Assembly: GCA_965227645.1 (NCBI GenBank)
Contig: OZ245773.1
Span: 4,774,001-4,838,000, forward strand
Direction of reading: 5' to 3'
From: Flavimaribacter sp024343425
GTDB lineage: Bacteria > Pseudomonadota > Alphaproteobacteria > Rhizobiales > Rhizobiaceae
Length of the DNA: 64,000 nucleotides
Position 1 is the first letter of the stretch; every line of letters begins with the position of its first letter. The notes below the pieces were generated by a model. It ran no database searches, was not told the origin of the DNA, and worked only from the letters and a program-made list of their open reading frames with translations. Position numbers and translations under genes: made by a program. Shown here in pieces: positions 9,176 to 19,000 of this stretch.

Positions 9176-9463
9176 ATGAACCCGGTCAATGCCATTCCGA
9201 GCCGTCGCTTCGATATCATCAACAAGCGGGGGCTGCATGCGCGCGCCTCGGCCAAATTCGTGCAATTGGCGGAATCCTTTGACGCCGACATCACTGTTTC
9301 CAAGGATGGAGTCAGCGTCAACGGCACATCCATAATGGGATTGATGATGCTCGCCGCCAGCCCGGGCTGCTGTATAACCGTTGCCGCCGAAGGGCCGGAC
9401 GCCGAAAAAGCGCTCGACGCTCTCAACGAACTGGTGGCCAGCCGGTTCGGCGAGGACAACTGA
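9176..9463 (+). CDS. ptsH: Phosphocarrier protein HPr
   Basis: Small phosphocarrier of 95 residues. The EI-dependent phosphorylation site is His21 in NKRGLHARAS. The regulatory serine region is NGTSIMGLMMLAAS, with Ser52 aligned to the HPr-kinase target Ser46 of Gram-positive HPr. That second site implies control by an HPr kinase/phosphorylase, yet no hprK is present in the window. The gene follows EIIA after 2 bases and precedes ahcY, an order I know from rhizobia. It could also be called ptsO/NPr; the distinction depends on which EI it works with. Confidence 0.93.
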   Translation: MNPVNAIPSRRFDIINKRGLHARASAKFVQLAESFDADITVSKDGVSVNGTSIMGLMMLAASPGCCITVAAEGPDAEKALDALNELVASRFGEDN

Positions 9464-9490
9464 TCCCGGCGCGATCAAACTTCGTCCAAT

Positions 9491-9512
9491 CACATAAAGA
9501 CTTCTTTATATG
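9491..9512. promoter_or_regulatory. Candidate SahR-type operator upstream of ahcY
   Basis: A 22-base inverted repeat, CACATAAAGA-CT-TCTTTATATG, with a single mismatched pair (the C at 9493 faces the A at 9510). It lies about 90 bases before the ahcY start. AT-rich ATAAAGA/TCTTTAT palindromes stand out in this GC-rich sequence. SahR (an ArsR-family regulator sensing S-adenosylhomocysteine) is known to control ahcY and met genes in Proteobacteria, so this is the natural candidate. Assignment to SahR is inference; the palindrome itself is directly visible. Confidence 0.55.
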
Positions 9513-9601
9513 CTGTTGCCCTTTGTCGCATTGCCTGTTAAACGGCGGCCAGACAAAGACCAACAAACGGGTTGCAGCCCGCATCCGCGCTGGAGACAAT
9601 C

Positions 9602-11002
9602 ATGAGCACTGAAAATGACTACGTCGTATTGGATATCGGCCTTGCCGATTTCGGTCGCAAGGAGATCGAGATAGCGGAAACCGAGATGCCCGGGCTGATG
9701 GCGTGCCGGGAAGAATTCGGCGAGGCCAAGCCTCTGAAGGGCGCGCGGATCACCGGTTCGCTGCACATGACGATCCAGACAGCGGTTCTGATTGAAACAT
9801 TGAACGCGCTTGGCGCGGATGTGCGCTGGGCGTCCTGCAATATCTTCTCTACACAGGACCACGCGGCCGCCGCGATTGCGGCGACCGGCACGCCGGTGTT
9901 CGCGATCAAGGGCGAGACGCTGGAGGAATACTGGACCTACACGGACCAGATCTTCCAGTGGCCGGATGGCGAACCGTCAAACATGATCCTCGACGATGGC
10001 GGCGACGCAACGATGTATATCCTGCTCGGCGCGCGCGCCGAAGCCGGCGAGGACGTGCTGTCTTCTCCGGGCAGCGAGGAAGAGGAAGTCCTGTTCGCGC
10101 AGATCAAGAAGCGGCTTGCGGCCTCGCCGGGTTTCTTCACCAGGCAGCGCGACGCGATCCGCGGCGTGACCGAGGAAACAACGACCGGTGTAAACCGTCT
10201 GTACCAACTCCAGAAGCGGGGGCTGTTGCCGTTTCCGGCGATCAACGTAAACGACTCGGTGACGAAGTCGAAATTCGACAACAAGTACGGCTGCCGTGAA
10301 TCGCTGGTCGACGGGATCCGTCGCGGGACGGATGTCATGATGGCCGGCAAGGTGGCGGTCGTCTGCGGTTACGGCGACGTCGGCAAGGGTTCGGCGGCTT
10401 CGCTGCGCGGCGCAGGCGCCCGCGTGAAGGTGACCGAAATCGATCCGATCTGCGCGCTTCAGGCGGCGATGGACGGCTTCGAGGTTGTTCAGCTCGAGGA
10501 TGTGGTCTCCACGGCCGACATTTTCGTGACCACGACGGGCAACAAGGACGTTATCCGGATCGAGCATATGCGCGAGATGAAGGACATGGCGATCGTCGGC
10601 AATATCGGCCACTTCGACAACGAGATCCAGGTTGAAGCCCTGCGCAACTACAAATGGACGAACGTAAAGCCGCAGGTCGACATGATCGAGTTTCCTGACG
10701 CCAGCCGGATAATCCTGCTGTCGGAAGGACGCCTTCTGAACCTCGGCAATGCGACCGGCCATCCGTCCTTCGTCATGTCTGCATCATTCACCAACCAGGT
10801 TCTCGCTCAGATCGAGCTTTATGCGCGTGGCGACCGGTACGGCAATGAAGTTTACGTGCTTCCGAAGCATCTGGACGAGAAGGTGGCGAAGCTGCACCTC
10901 GACAAGCTGGGCGCGCGGCTGAGCGAACTCTCCGACGAGCAGGCCAGCTATATCGGCGTCGAGACAACCGGCCCATTCAAGCCGGAACACTACAGATACT
11001 GA
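9602..11002 (+). CDS. ahcY: Adenosylhomocysteinase
   Basis: Hydrolyses S-adenosylhomocysteine to adenosine and homocysteine, regenerating the methyl cycle (cytoplasm, NAD+-dependent). The protein has 466 residues, the family norm. Visible motifs are GSLHMTIQTAVLIETL, the substrate-site CNIFSTQDHAAAAI, the NAD-binding Rossmann motif VCGYGDVGKGSA, VTEIDPICALQAAMDG and the C-terminal FKPEHYRY. I chose ATG 9602 because GGAG lies 6 bases upstream and MSTENDYVVLD is the usual N-terminus; the frame from 9572 adds ten doubtful residues. An intrinsic terminator follows the stop. Confidence 0.97.
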   Translation: MSTENDYVVLDIGLADFGRKEIEIAETEMPGLMACREEFGEAKPLKGARITGSLHMTIQTAVLIETLNALGADVRWASCNIFSTQDHAAAAIAATGTPVFAIKGETLEEYWTYTDQIFQWPDGEPSNMILDDGGDATMYILLGARAEAGEDVLSSPGSEEEEVLFAQIKKRLAASPGFFTRQRDAIRGVTEETTTGVNRLYQLQKRGLLPFPAINVNDSVTKSKFDNKYGCRESLVDGIRRGTDVMMAGKVAVVCGYGDVGKGSAASLRGAGARVKVTEIDPICALQAAMDGFEVVQLEDVVSTADIFVTTTGNKDVIRIEHMREMKDMAIVGNIGHFDNEIQVEALRNYKWTNVKPQVDMIEFPDASRIILLSEGRLLNLGNATGHPSFVMSASFTNQVLAQIELYARGDRYGNEVYVLPKHLDEKVAKLHLDKLGARLSELSDEQASYIGVETTGPFKPEHYRY

Positions 11003-11033
11003 TTTTTCAGATTCTTCCCACAAGATATGGTAG

Positions 11034-11068
11034 GCGCGCCCTTGACAGAGGGCGCGCTTTCTTTTTTT
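11034..11068 (+). terminator. Intrinsic terminator after ahcY
   Basis: Perfect 9-bp GC stem GCGCGCCCT / AGGGCGCGC (11034-11042 and 11049-11057) with the 6-base loop TGACAG, followed at once by TTTCTTTTTTT. It sits about 30 bases after the ahcY stop and separates that unit from divL. Confidence 0.93.
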
Positions 11069-11197
11069 GCCTGCGCGGCTTCACGCTGATTCGCCAATAA
11101 GTTATTCTGAATCCACAATGATTCGCGGACCCGACGAGGACAAGACGGGCCGCGTTGCAGGGCTGTCTTGGCAGAATGCGGCAAAGAGGTACAAGAC

Positions 11198-13759
11198 ATG
11201 CCGGGCACGAACGTGTCTTCAAGGGCTGAGTCCACTCGGACCAGCACCGGCGGTAGATTCACAACAAGGTTTTCGGGGATCCGCTTCGGAACTCCGGTCC
11301 TGACGTTTTTAAGCTGTGTTGTCATCACGGCTGCGACGGAACGATCCCTTGCGCAGGACTTGCGCGGGCTTGAGACCGTCGAGACAGACGGCGGAATGGG
11401 TCTTTTTTCCAGCTCTTTTGACCTTATTTATCTCTCGCTGGTCATCGGCGCGGTGTCCGCTGCAATGATATCAGCAATATGGATGATCCGGGAACGCGCG
11501 CGCACCGCGCAGAAGGCGGATGAGCTGCGTATCAGCCTGGCCCAGGCCCAGACCGACATATCGCGCTATGAAGCGCTGATTGCAGAGAATGATCGCTGCT
11601 ACGTCATATGGGACGGCGATTTGCCGCCGCATGTTCTCGGCAGCCTTGCTCCACACATCAGCGCCCTGCGCTCCGACAGCGACCTGCTCGCCTTCGGCAA
11701 ATGGCTGGAGCCCAAATCCGCAGCTGAAATGGACGAAGCGGTGGACAAGCTGCGCAGCCGCGCCAAGGTCTTCGAATGCTCCGTTGAAACCCGTGACGGC
11801 GAAATGCTGGAAGTCCAGGGACGAACGCTCGGCGGTCGCGCCTTTATCCGTTTCTGCGTCCTGGCCGATCTGCAGGCGGAGCTGGCGGCGATGGAATCCG
11901 AATGCAGCCGGCTGACGGCGCGCTCGGAGTCGCTGCAAGCTCTCATGGACAATCTCGAGACGCCCATTTGGCTGCGCGACAGCGACGACCGCATGGTCTG
12001 GGTCAACCAGGCTTACGCAGCGGCCGTTGAAGCGTCGGATTGCCGCGAGGCGATCGAAAAGGAAATCGAGTTGCTCGGAACGCAGGCGCGCCACAAGATC
12101 GCGTCACATACGACGCCTGAGCGGCCTTTCGTGGGAAAAGTGTCGACCGTGGTCCGGGGCAACCGCACCTTCTTCGACATCACCGAAGCAAGAACTGCGT
12201 CCGGCGCAGCCGGCTACGCCGCCGACATCACCGAGACCGAAGCGGTTCGCGACGAGTTGAGACGAACTGTCGACAGTCACGCGGAAACGCTGAACCTCCT
12301 GACGACCCCGGTCGCCATGTTCGACGGTCATCAATGCCTGCAGTTCTACAATCAGGCCTTCCAGGTTCTCTGGGGGCTCGACACGCCGTTCCTGAAGAAC
12401 CGCCCGACCAATTCCGAGCTTCTCGAAAAGCTGCGCACTGACGGCCGCCTGCCCGAACAGCCTTCCTGGCGTGACTGGAAGGAAGAAACGCTTTCCGTCT
12501 ATAGATCCGTCGATCCGGAGCCGCGCCTGTGGCATCTCGCGGACGGACAGACGCTGAACGTCTTCGCCAATATTCATCCAGGCGGCGGCGTGACCTGGGT
12601 GTTCGAGAACCTGACCGAAAAATACGACCTGGAATCCCGTTACAACACTCTGGTGAAAGTACAGGGCGAAACCATTGACCACCTTGCCGAAGGGGTGGCC
12701 GTATTCGGCGCGGATGGACGTCTGCGCCTTTCCAATCCGGCCTTCCGGGCGCTCTGGACAATTCCGGAAAAATCGGCGGCGGCAGGGGCGCATGTCCGGG
12801 AAATCGCCGGCCTCTGCAAACCTTCCCACGACGGCCCGGACGGCTGGCCCTTCTTTACCTCTGTCATCACCGGATACGACGAAGAGCGTCGAACGCACCA
12901 GGGGCGCTTGACGCTGAACAGCGGGCTCATTCTGGACTATGCTGTCGTGCCACTACCGGACGCGCAAATCATGCTCGCCTTCCTCAACGTCACCGACAAC
13001 GCGATGGTCGAAAAGGCTCTGACGGAGAAAAACGACGCGCTTCGCAAGGCCGATGCGCTCAAAAACGACTTCGTGCAGCACGTCTCGTATGAACTCCGCT
13101 CACCGCTCACCAACATTATCGGCTTCACCGATCTTCTGAAGACGCCGCAGGTCGGCGATCTCAATGAACGGCAGGCCGAATATGTCGAACATATCTCCAC
13201 CTCGTCCTCTCTGCTCCTGACCATCGTCAACGACATTCTCGACCTTGCGACTGTCGACGCCGGAATCATGGAGCTGAATATGACGAGCGTTGACGTCATC
13301 CAGCTTGCGGAAGAGGCCGGCGAACTGTTCGCAAGCCGGCTCAAGGAAGACAATATCTCCCTGCGCATCAATGCGCCCAACACCATTGGCCGCATTGTCG
13401 CCGACGAACAGCGCCTCAAGCAGATCCTGCTCAAGCTGCTCGGCAACGCCGCCAATCATGCGCCCGCCGGCAGCGAAATCGACCTTTCCTGCGCGCGTGA
13501 GGGCGAGGATATCGTTTTCGCCGTATCGGACACCGGCGCCGGCATTCCGGACGACGTGTTGCAGACGATCTTCAAGCGCTTTGAGTCGCATGCGCCCAAC
13601 GGCCGGCGCAGCGGCGCAGGCCTTGGTCTCTCCATCGTCGACAGCTTCGTCAGGCTGCACAATGGCAGGGTCGACGTCAGAACGTCGCAGGGCAAGGGCA
13701 CGACCGTGATCTGCTGCCTGCCGGCGAACGCCGAGATCCAGGCGGACGCCGCGGAATAG
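11198..13759 (+). CDS. divL: DivL-like PAS-domain pseudokinase (Tyr in place of His)
   Basis: Membrane-anchored sensor-kinase homologue of 853 residues. Two hydrophobic segments (about residues 31-47 and 77-95) are followed by a coiled-coil linker, PAS-like domains (about 245-600), a dimerisation domain and a C-terminal HATPase domain (NAANHAPAG, DTGAGIP, GAGLGLSIV). The phospho-acceptor box reads HVSYELRSPLTNIIGF: Tyr631 stands where histidine kinases have His. This is the hallmark of Caulobacter DivL, the allosteric partner of the DivK-CckA-CtrA cell-cycle pathway. The ATP-binding motifs remain intact. I chose ATG 11198 because of an AGAGG site 8 bases upstream. It is followed closely by tsaE-amgK. 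Confidence 0.93.
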   Translation: MPGTNVSSRAESTRTSTGGRFTTRFSGIRFGTPVLTFLSCVVITAATERSLAQDLRGLETVETDGGMGLFSSSFDLIYLSLVIGAVSAAMISAIWMIRERARTAQKADELRISLAQAQTDISRYEALIAENDRCYVIWDGDLPPHVLGSLAPHISALRSDSDLLAFGKWLEPKSAAEMDEAVDKLRSRAKVFECSVETRDGEMLEVQGRTLGGRAFIRFCVLADLQAELAAMESECSRLTARSESLQALMDNLETPIWLRDSDDRMVWVNQAYAAAVEASDCREAIEKEIELLGTQARHKIASHTTPERPFVGKVSTVVRGNRTFFDITEARTASGAAGYAADITETEAVRDELRRTVDSHAETLNLLTTPVAMFDGHQCLQFYNQAFQVLWGLDTPFLKNRPTNSELLEKLRTDGRLPEQPSWRDWKEETLSVYRSVDPEPRLWHLADGQTLNVFANIHPGGGVTWVFENLTEKYDLESRYNTLVKVQGETIDHLAEGVAVFGADGRLRLSNPAFRALWTIPEKSAAAGAHVREIAGLCKPSHDGPDGWPFFTSVITGYDEERRTHQGRLTLNSGLILDYAVVPLPDAQIMLAFLNVTDNAMVEKALTEKNDALRKADALKNDFVQHVSYELRSPLTNIIGFTDLLKTPQVGDLNERQAEYVEHISTSSSLLLTIVNDILDLATVDAGIMELNMTSVDVIQLAEEAGELFASRLKEDNISLRINAPNTIGRIVADEQRLKQILLKLLGNAANHAPAGSEIDLSCAREGEDIVFAVSDTGAGIPDDVLQTIFKRFESHAPNGRRSGAGLGLSIVDSFVRLHNGRVDVRTSQGKGTTVICCLPANAEIQADAAE

Positions 13760-13801
13760 GCGTTCTTGCCAAACGGGACCGATATCGACTATCGCCAAGC
13801 G

Positions 13802-15307
13802 ATGACCATCCGAACCAAAACCCTTTTGCTGGAGAATGAAGCTGCGACCGTGCAACTTGGCCAGGACCTCGCCCTGGCCGTTGCGGTCGGTGACTGCATC
13901 GCCCTTTCCGGCGATCTCGGCGCGGGAAAATCGACGCTGGCGCGCGCGCTCATCCGGGCGATCGCGGATGACGACGAGCTGGAAGCGCCGAGCCCCACCT
14001 TCACGCTCGTCCAGACCTATGAACTGCGCCTTCCGGTCGCCCATATGGACCTCTACCGGATCTCCGACCCGCAGGAGATTGATGAGCTTGGTCTTGATGA
14101 TGCGCTCGCGACCGGCGTCGCCCTGATCGAGTGGCCCGAAAGGGCGGAAGGGGAACTGCCTGACGAGACAATCCTGATCGCGTTCAGGGAATCCGGCGCC
14201 GGACGATCCGTCACGATCTCCGGCCCTCCGGAACCCATGGACCGTATCGCGCGAACGCTTCAGATCAGGGCCTTTCTTGATGAATTCCGGCCTGGCGCTC
14301 AAAGACGATACTTCCAGGGCGACGCCTCGACCCGGCGGTTCGAACTGATACGCGGCGACAACGGCGAGGAGCTGTTCCTGATGGATTCGCCTCAAAAGCC
14401 CGCCGGCCCCGTCGTGCGCGACGGCAAGCCGTACACGGCCATCGCCCATACGGCGCTGACGATTACGCCTTTCGTCGCGATCGCGGAATTCCTGCGCGCT
14501 TCCGGCTTTCGGGTTCCGGAGATCATCGCCCGTTCGCTGGATGACGGAATTCTGCTCGTCAGCGATCTCGGACGGACCGGGATGCTCGACGCGCAAGGCC
14601 AACCGATCGAGGAACGGCTGTCGGCGGCCATAGACTGTCTTGTGAAGCTCCACCGTACGGCGATCCCGCCGTCCATTCCGATTTCCGATGGACCAGCCTA
14701 CGCGATACCGCCCTATGACGCCGACGCCATGATGATAGAGGTCGAGCTCTATCTCGACTGGTACCTGCCCCATTTCGCCGGCGAGACGGTTACAGCGACA
14801 GAACGGGAACGCTATATCGCCGCCTGGCGCGCCGTCATCGACAAGCTGCAGGGCGCCGAACAAAGCCTGGTCCTGCGTGATTTCCACTCCCCCAACCTGC
14901 TCTGGAACGCTTCCGGAGAGGGAACCGACCGGATCGGCATCGTCGATTTTCAGGACGCGCTGGCCGGTCCGGCCGCGTATGATGTCGCATCGCTCGTTCA
15001 CGATGCGCGTGTGACGGTCGATCCGGAGTTGGCCGGGCGGCTTGTGGCGCGCTATCTCGCTGCCCGCGGCAATGACATGGATTTCAACGAGGAAGGCTTC
15101 CTGGAGGCTCTCGCCATTACCCAGGCGCAGCGGGCGACCAAGATCCTCGGTCTCTTCGTGCGCCTGAAGGAGCGGGACGGAAAACCCGGATATATCGCGC
15201 ATCTGCCGCGCATCCGCGCCTATCTGGCCGAGGCTCTGCGACACCCGTCGCTAAATTCCTTGCATGAACACTATTATCGAGCTGGAATCGGCCGAGACGA
15301 ATCATAG
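13802..15307 (+). CDS. TsaE-AmgK fusion: tRNA t6A ATPase plus amino-sugar kinase-like domain
   Basis: Two domains in 501 residues. Residues 1-150 are TsaE, the ATPase subunit needed for threonylcarbamoyl-adenosine modification of tRNA A37: P-loop GDLGAGKSTLARALIRA, then the conserved SPTFTLVQTY and HMDLYR. Residues 175-501 are an aminoglycoside-phosphotransferase-fold kinase resembling AmgK (anomeric MurNAc/GlcNAc kinase): RRYFQGDASTRRFE, catalytic loop VLRDFHSPNLLW and metal-binding GIVDFQDAL. The next gene resembles MurU, which acts after AmgK in cell-wall sugar recycling. ATG 13802 is preferred over TTG 13766 because TIRTKTLLLE begins the TsaE fold. Similar fusions are known in rhizobia. 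Confidence 0.9.
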   Translation: MTIRTKTLLLENEAATVQLGQDLALAVAVGDCIALSGDLGAGKSTLARALIRAIADDDELEAPSPTFTLVQTYELRLPVAHMDLYRISDPQEIDELGLDDALATGVALIEWPERAEGELPDETILIAFRESGAGRSVTISGPPEPMDRIARTLQIRAFLDEFRPGAQRRYFQGDASTRRFELIRGDNGEELFLMDSPQKPAGPVVRDGKPYTAIAHTALTITPFVAIAEFLRASGFRVPEIIARSLDDGILLVSDLGRTGMLDAQGQPIEERLSAAIDCLVKLHRTAIPPSIPISDGPAYAIPPYDADAMMIEVELYLDWYLPHFAGETVTATERERYIAAWRAVIDKLQGAEQSLVLRDFHSPNLLWNASGEGTDRIGIVDFQDALAGPAAYDVASLVHDARVTVDPELAGRLVARYLAARGNDMDFNEEGFLEALAITQAQRATKILGLFVRLKERDGKPGYIAHLPRIRAYLAEALRHPSLNSLHEHYYRAGIGRDES

Positions 15308-15332
15308 CGGACCATCCGCCGGGGAAAGCATC

Positions 15333-16061
15333 ATGCCCGAAACAGCGATGATCCTGGCAGCAGGTCTTGGAACCCGCATGCGACCGATCACCGACACGCT
15401 GCCGAAACCGCTGGTCGCGGTCGCGGGACGGACCCTGATCGACCACGCCATCGACAATCTCGTGGCCGCCGGCGTCACGCGGGCCGTGGTGAACATCCAT
15501 TATCGCGGCGCGCAGTTGCGCGAGCACCTGCAGACGGTCGACGGTATCGAGATCGAGATTTCCGACGAGACCGGGAGGCTGCTCGATTCCGGCGGCGGCG
15601 TCGTCAATGCCTTGCCGCTGCTCGGCGACGAACCATTCGCGATCGTCAACGCCGACACGTTCTGGCTGGAGGCGCCGGGCGGCGGCGTCTCCAGCCTGCA
15701 GGCGATGGCCGACGCCTGGGACGGGGACCAGATGGACATGCTGCTGATGACGGCCCGCCTCGACCAGTGCACGGGATATGAAGGAAAGGGCGATTTCCTG
15801 GTCGATGCGGACGGCCGGTTGCGTCGTCATGATCGAGTATCCGCCGATCCGGTGGTCTATCCGGGCGCAGCAATCATTCATCCGCGCATTTTCGAGGGCG
15901 CGCCAAACGAGCCCTTTTCTCTCAATTGGTGCTTCGACAAGGCGATCGCCTCCGGCCGCCTGTTCGGCTTCGCCATGAGCGGCCATATCCTGACCATCGG
16001 CACCCCCGAAGCGATCGGCGAAGCCGAAGCGGCGATGGCCCGGTTTGGCGCAGGCCCATGA
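15333..16061 (+). CDS. murU: MurU-like sugar-1-phosphate nucleotidyltransferase
   Basis: NTP-transferase of 242 residues with the signature MILAAGLGTRMRPITD and PKPLVAVAGRTLIDH near the N-terminus, the LLDSGGGVVNALP loop, and NADTFW as the metal-binding Asp motif. In Pseudomonas putida, MurU converts MurNAc-1-phosphate to UDP-MurNAc after AmgK, and the amgK-like domain lies 25 bases upstream here, so the pair probably recycles peptidoglycan sugars. Other sugar substrates are possible. ATG 15333 is chosen for the GGGGAAA site upstream; the frame is open from 15264 inside the preceding gene. Its stop overlaps the addB start as ATGA. Confidence 0.87.
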   Translation: MPETAMILAAGLGTRMRPITDTLPKPLVAVAGRTLIDHAIDNLVAAGVTRAVVNIHYRGAQLREHLQTVDGIEIEISDETGRLLDSGGGVVNALPLLGDEPFAIVNADTFWLEAPGGGVSSLQAMADAWDGDQMDMLLMTARLDQCTGYEGKGDFLVDADGRLRRHDRVSADPVVYPGAAIIHPRIFEGAPNEPFSLNWCFDKAIASGRLFGFAMSGHILTIGTPEAIGEAEAAMARFGAGP

Positions 16062-19000
16062 CGCGCAAAAATCTGTTCTCGATCCCGCCCGGCGCGCCAT
16101 TTCTCAAGGTGCTGGCTGCGCGCCTGTGCGACGGAACGTTAGTCCAGGGATTTCACCATCGCGCCGACGACCCGTTGTCGTTGGCTTCCGCTGTGATCTA
16201 TGTTCCAACACGCAGGGCGGCGCGCGCGCTGCGATCCGAGTTCGTCGACCTACTACCCGCTCCGAGCGCCATCTTGCCGGTCATCCGGCCGCTCGGAGAC
16301 TATGACGAGGACGCAGGCTTTTTTGACGAGACGATTGCGCAGGAAGACCTTGCGCCGCCCGTCGGCCAGACCGAAAGGCTGCTCGAACTCGCCAATCTGA
16401 TCCTCGCCTGGAAACGCAGGCTGCCGAAAGCCGTTGCCGACGTGCATGGCGATCACCCGCTGCTCGCGCCGGCGAACCCCGCGGACGCGGTGTGGCTGGC
16501 CAGAAGCCTCGCCGACCTGCTCGACTCCATGGAAACCGAGGAACGGCCCTGGTCGGCGCTTTCCGATATCAGCAGCGAGGATCATGCGCGCTGGTGGCAA
16601 CTGTCGCTGGAATTCCTCAAGATCGCCTCGGTCTTCTGGCCGCAGAGGCTGGTCGAACTGGACAGATCGAGCGCGGCGGCGCATCGCAATGTCGTCTTGC
16701 GCGCGGAGGCCGAACGCCTGAAGAGCGCTCCCCCCGACGGACCGGTGGTCATAGCCGGCTCAACGGGATCAATCCCCGCGACGGCCGAACTGATGCGAAC
16801 CGTGGCCGGCCTGGAGCGTGGCGCCGTGGTGTTGCCGGGCCTCGATTTCAACATCGGCGAAGCGACATGGCCGCTCGTCGGCGGCGCGCCTCGGGAGGGA
16901 TTTTTCGACCCGGCGGTCTGCGCTCACCCGCAATATGGCCTCTTCGCCCTGCTCGCAAAACTCGAAGCCGGCCGCGATGAGGTGACAAACCTCGCAGAAC
17001 CGGATGCGGATATGGCCTTGCGCAACCGGATCGTGTCGACTGCGCTGTTGCCTGCGGAAGCCACGCAAAGCTGGATTGAAAGCGATCTGACACCGTCGGA
17101 AATCACCGGAGCCTGCAGGCGCATTGACCTGATCGAAGCGGCGAACGAACGCGAAGAGGCCCTGGCGATTGCAACAGCCATGCGCCTTTCGGCGGAGCCG
17201 GAAGCGGCAAGCCAGCCGCGCAATGTGGCGCTGGTGACGCCGGACCGCAAACTGGCGCGCCGGGTATCCGCAGAACTCAGGCGCTTCGGGATCGACGCCG
17301 ACGATTCCGGCGGACAGTCGCTTGCCCTCACTCCGCCGGGCGCGATCTGCCGCCTCATCCTCGCCGCCTGCTGCCGGCCGCAGGATCCGGTGGCGCTTCT
17401 GTCGCTGCTGAAACATCCGCTTGCCCGCTTTGGCGGCACAGCGGAAAACGCGCGCCAAAACGCCCGTCTCTTCGAGCGGATCGTGCTTCGAGACGCCAGA
17501 TTTCCGGTTGAAACCGCTTCGATCGTCGCGGCGTTCGATCTCCGCCTTGCGGAACGCCAGGCGCAGGCGCGTCATGCGCCTTTCTGGTGGCGACGCCTGA
17601 CTGACGCCGATATTCAGCGCTGCCGAACTTTCGCCGAAACCGTGGAAATCGCCCTCGCGCCCCTGACAGGCGTAAAGGCTGCGCTGCCAGTCGCGGAATG
17701 GATCGGCAGGACGATCGAGGTGCTGGAGGCGGTAGCGGCGGACGATCGCGGCGACTTTTCGGACTTGTGGGCGGGGGAGGCCGGAGAGCAATTATACCGC
17801 CTGCTCACGGAAATGCTGGAGGATCGCTCCGGCCTTGCCTGCAGCGCCTTCGAATGGGCGGGCATGACGCCGGCGCTGCTGGCCGGCGAGATGGTCAAAC
17901 CGCGCGCAGGGAGCCATCCGCATGTGTTCATCTGGGGTTCTCTCGAGGCGCGTCTGCAGCCGGTCGACACGTTGATCATGGCCGGCCTCAACGAGGGAAC
18001 CTGGCCCGGTCAGACCTCGACCGATCCGTTCCTCTCCCGCAGCATGATGACGGAGATCGGTCTTGAACCGCCGGAAAGGCGGATCGGGCTCGCCGCCCAT
18101 GACTTCCAGATGAATCTCGGCGCGCCCCATGTCATCCTCTCGCGCTCCGCGCGGTCTGCGAACGCGCCAACGGTGCCCTCCCGCTGGCTGCAGCGGCTTC
18201 TCGCGATCGTCGGCGACGAGGCGGCGGCGGCCATGCGCGCGCGCGGCAGTCGTTTCGTGCAATGGGCGAGCGACCTAGACCTTGCCGACGACATGCCGCT
18301 CGCCGCCCGGCCGGCCCCAAAACCGCCGGCGGAGCTGCAGCCGAAGCGTTATTCCTTCAGCGAAGTTCAGAAATTGCGGCGCGACCCCTATGCGATCTAC
18401 GCCAGGCGCGTGTTGCGGCTTGATCCGCCGGAAGAGCTCGGCCTGGAGCCCGGACCCACGGAGCGCGGCACCCTGTATCACGGCATCGCTGAGCAATTCG
18501 CCGCCGTGGCCGGGCAGGACGACGCCGAGGACCGTTTGAGCGACATCTGGCGACAGGCCTTCGAGGAAGCCGGCCTGCCCGCGCATATCGGGATCATCTG
18601 GCAGACGGAGTTCGAACGGATCGCCGGACCGCTAATCAAATGGGAACGCGGCCGCGCCGCTACGATCGCGATGCGCCACACTGAAATTCGCGCGGCCTAC
18701 GATATAGACCAATGCGGCGTCCTGTTAACGGGGATCGCGGACCGGATCGACATCGCTCATGACGGGACGGTCGAGATCATCGATTTCAAGACCGGCAGTT
18801 CGCCGAGCCGAAAGGTCGCCTGGACCCTGCTCGACCCGCAATTGCCGCTGGAGGGCGCGGCCCTCATGGCCGGCGCCTTTACCGGAGTCGATCCTCTCGA
18901 TCCCAAGCACCTGATCTATGTGCGGCTTCGTCCCGACGACAATTTCAAGGCGGAGCGTGTGGACGGATCGATCCGCGGATATCCGGATGCGAAGTCGGCG

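Noticed and set aside
13100..15244. 714-codon minus-strand open frame opposite divL and tsaE-amgK
   Set aside because: Shadow frame; the plus strand encodes recognisable DivL, TsaE and kinase motifs over the same bases, and the antisense product has no domain.
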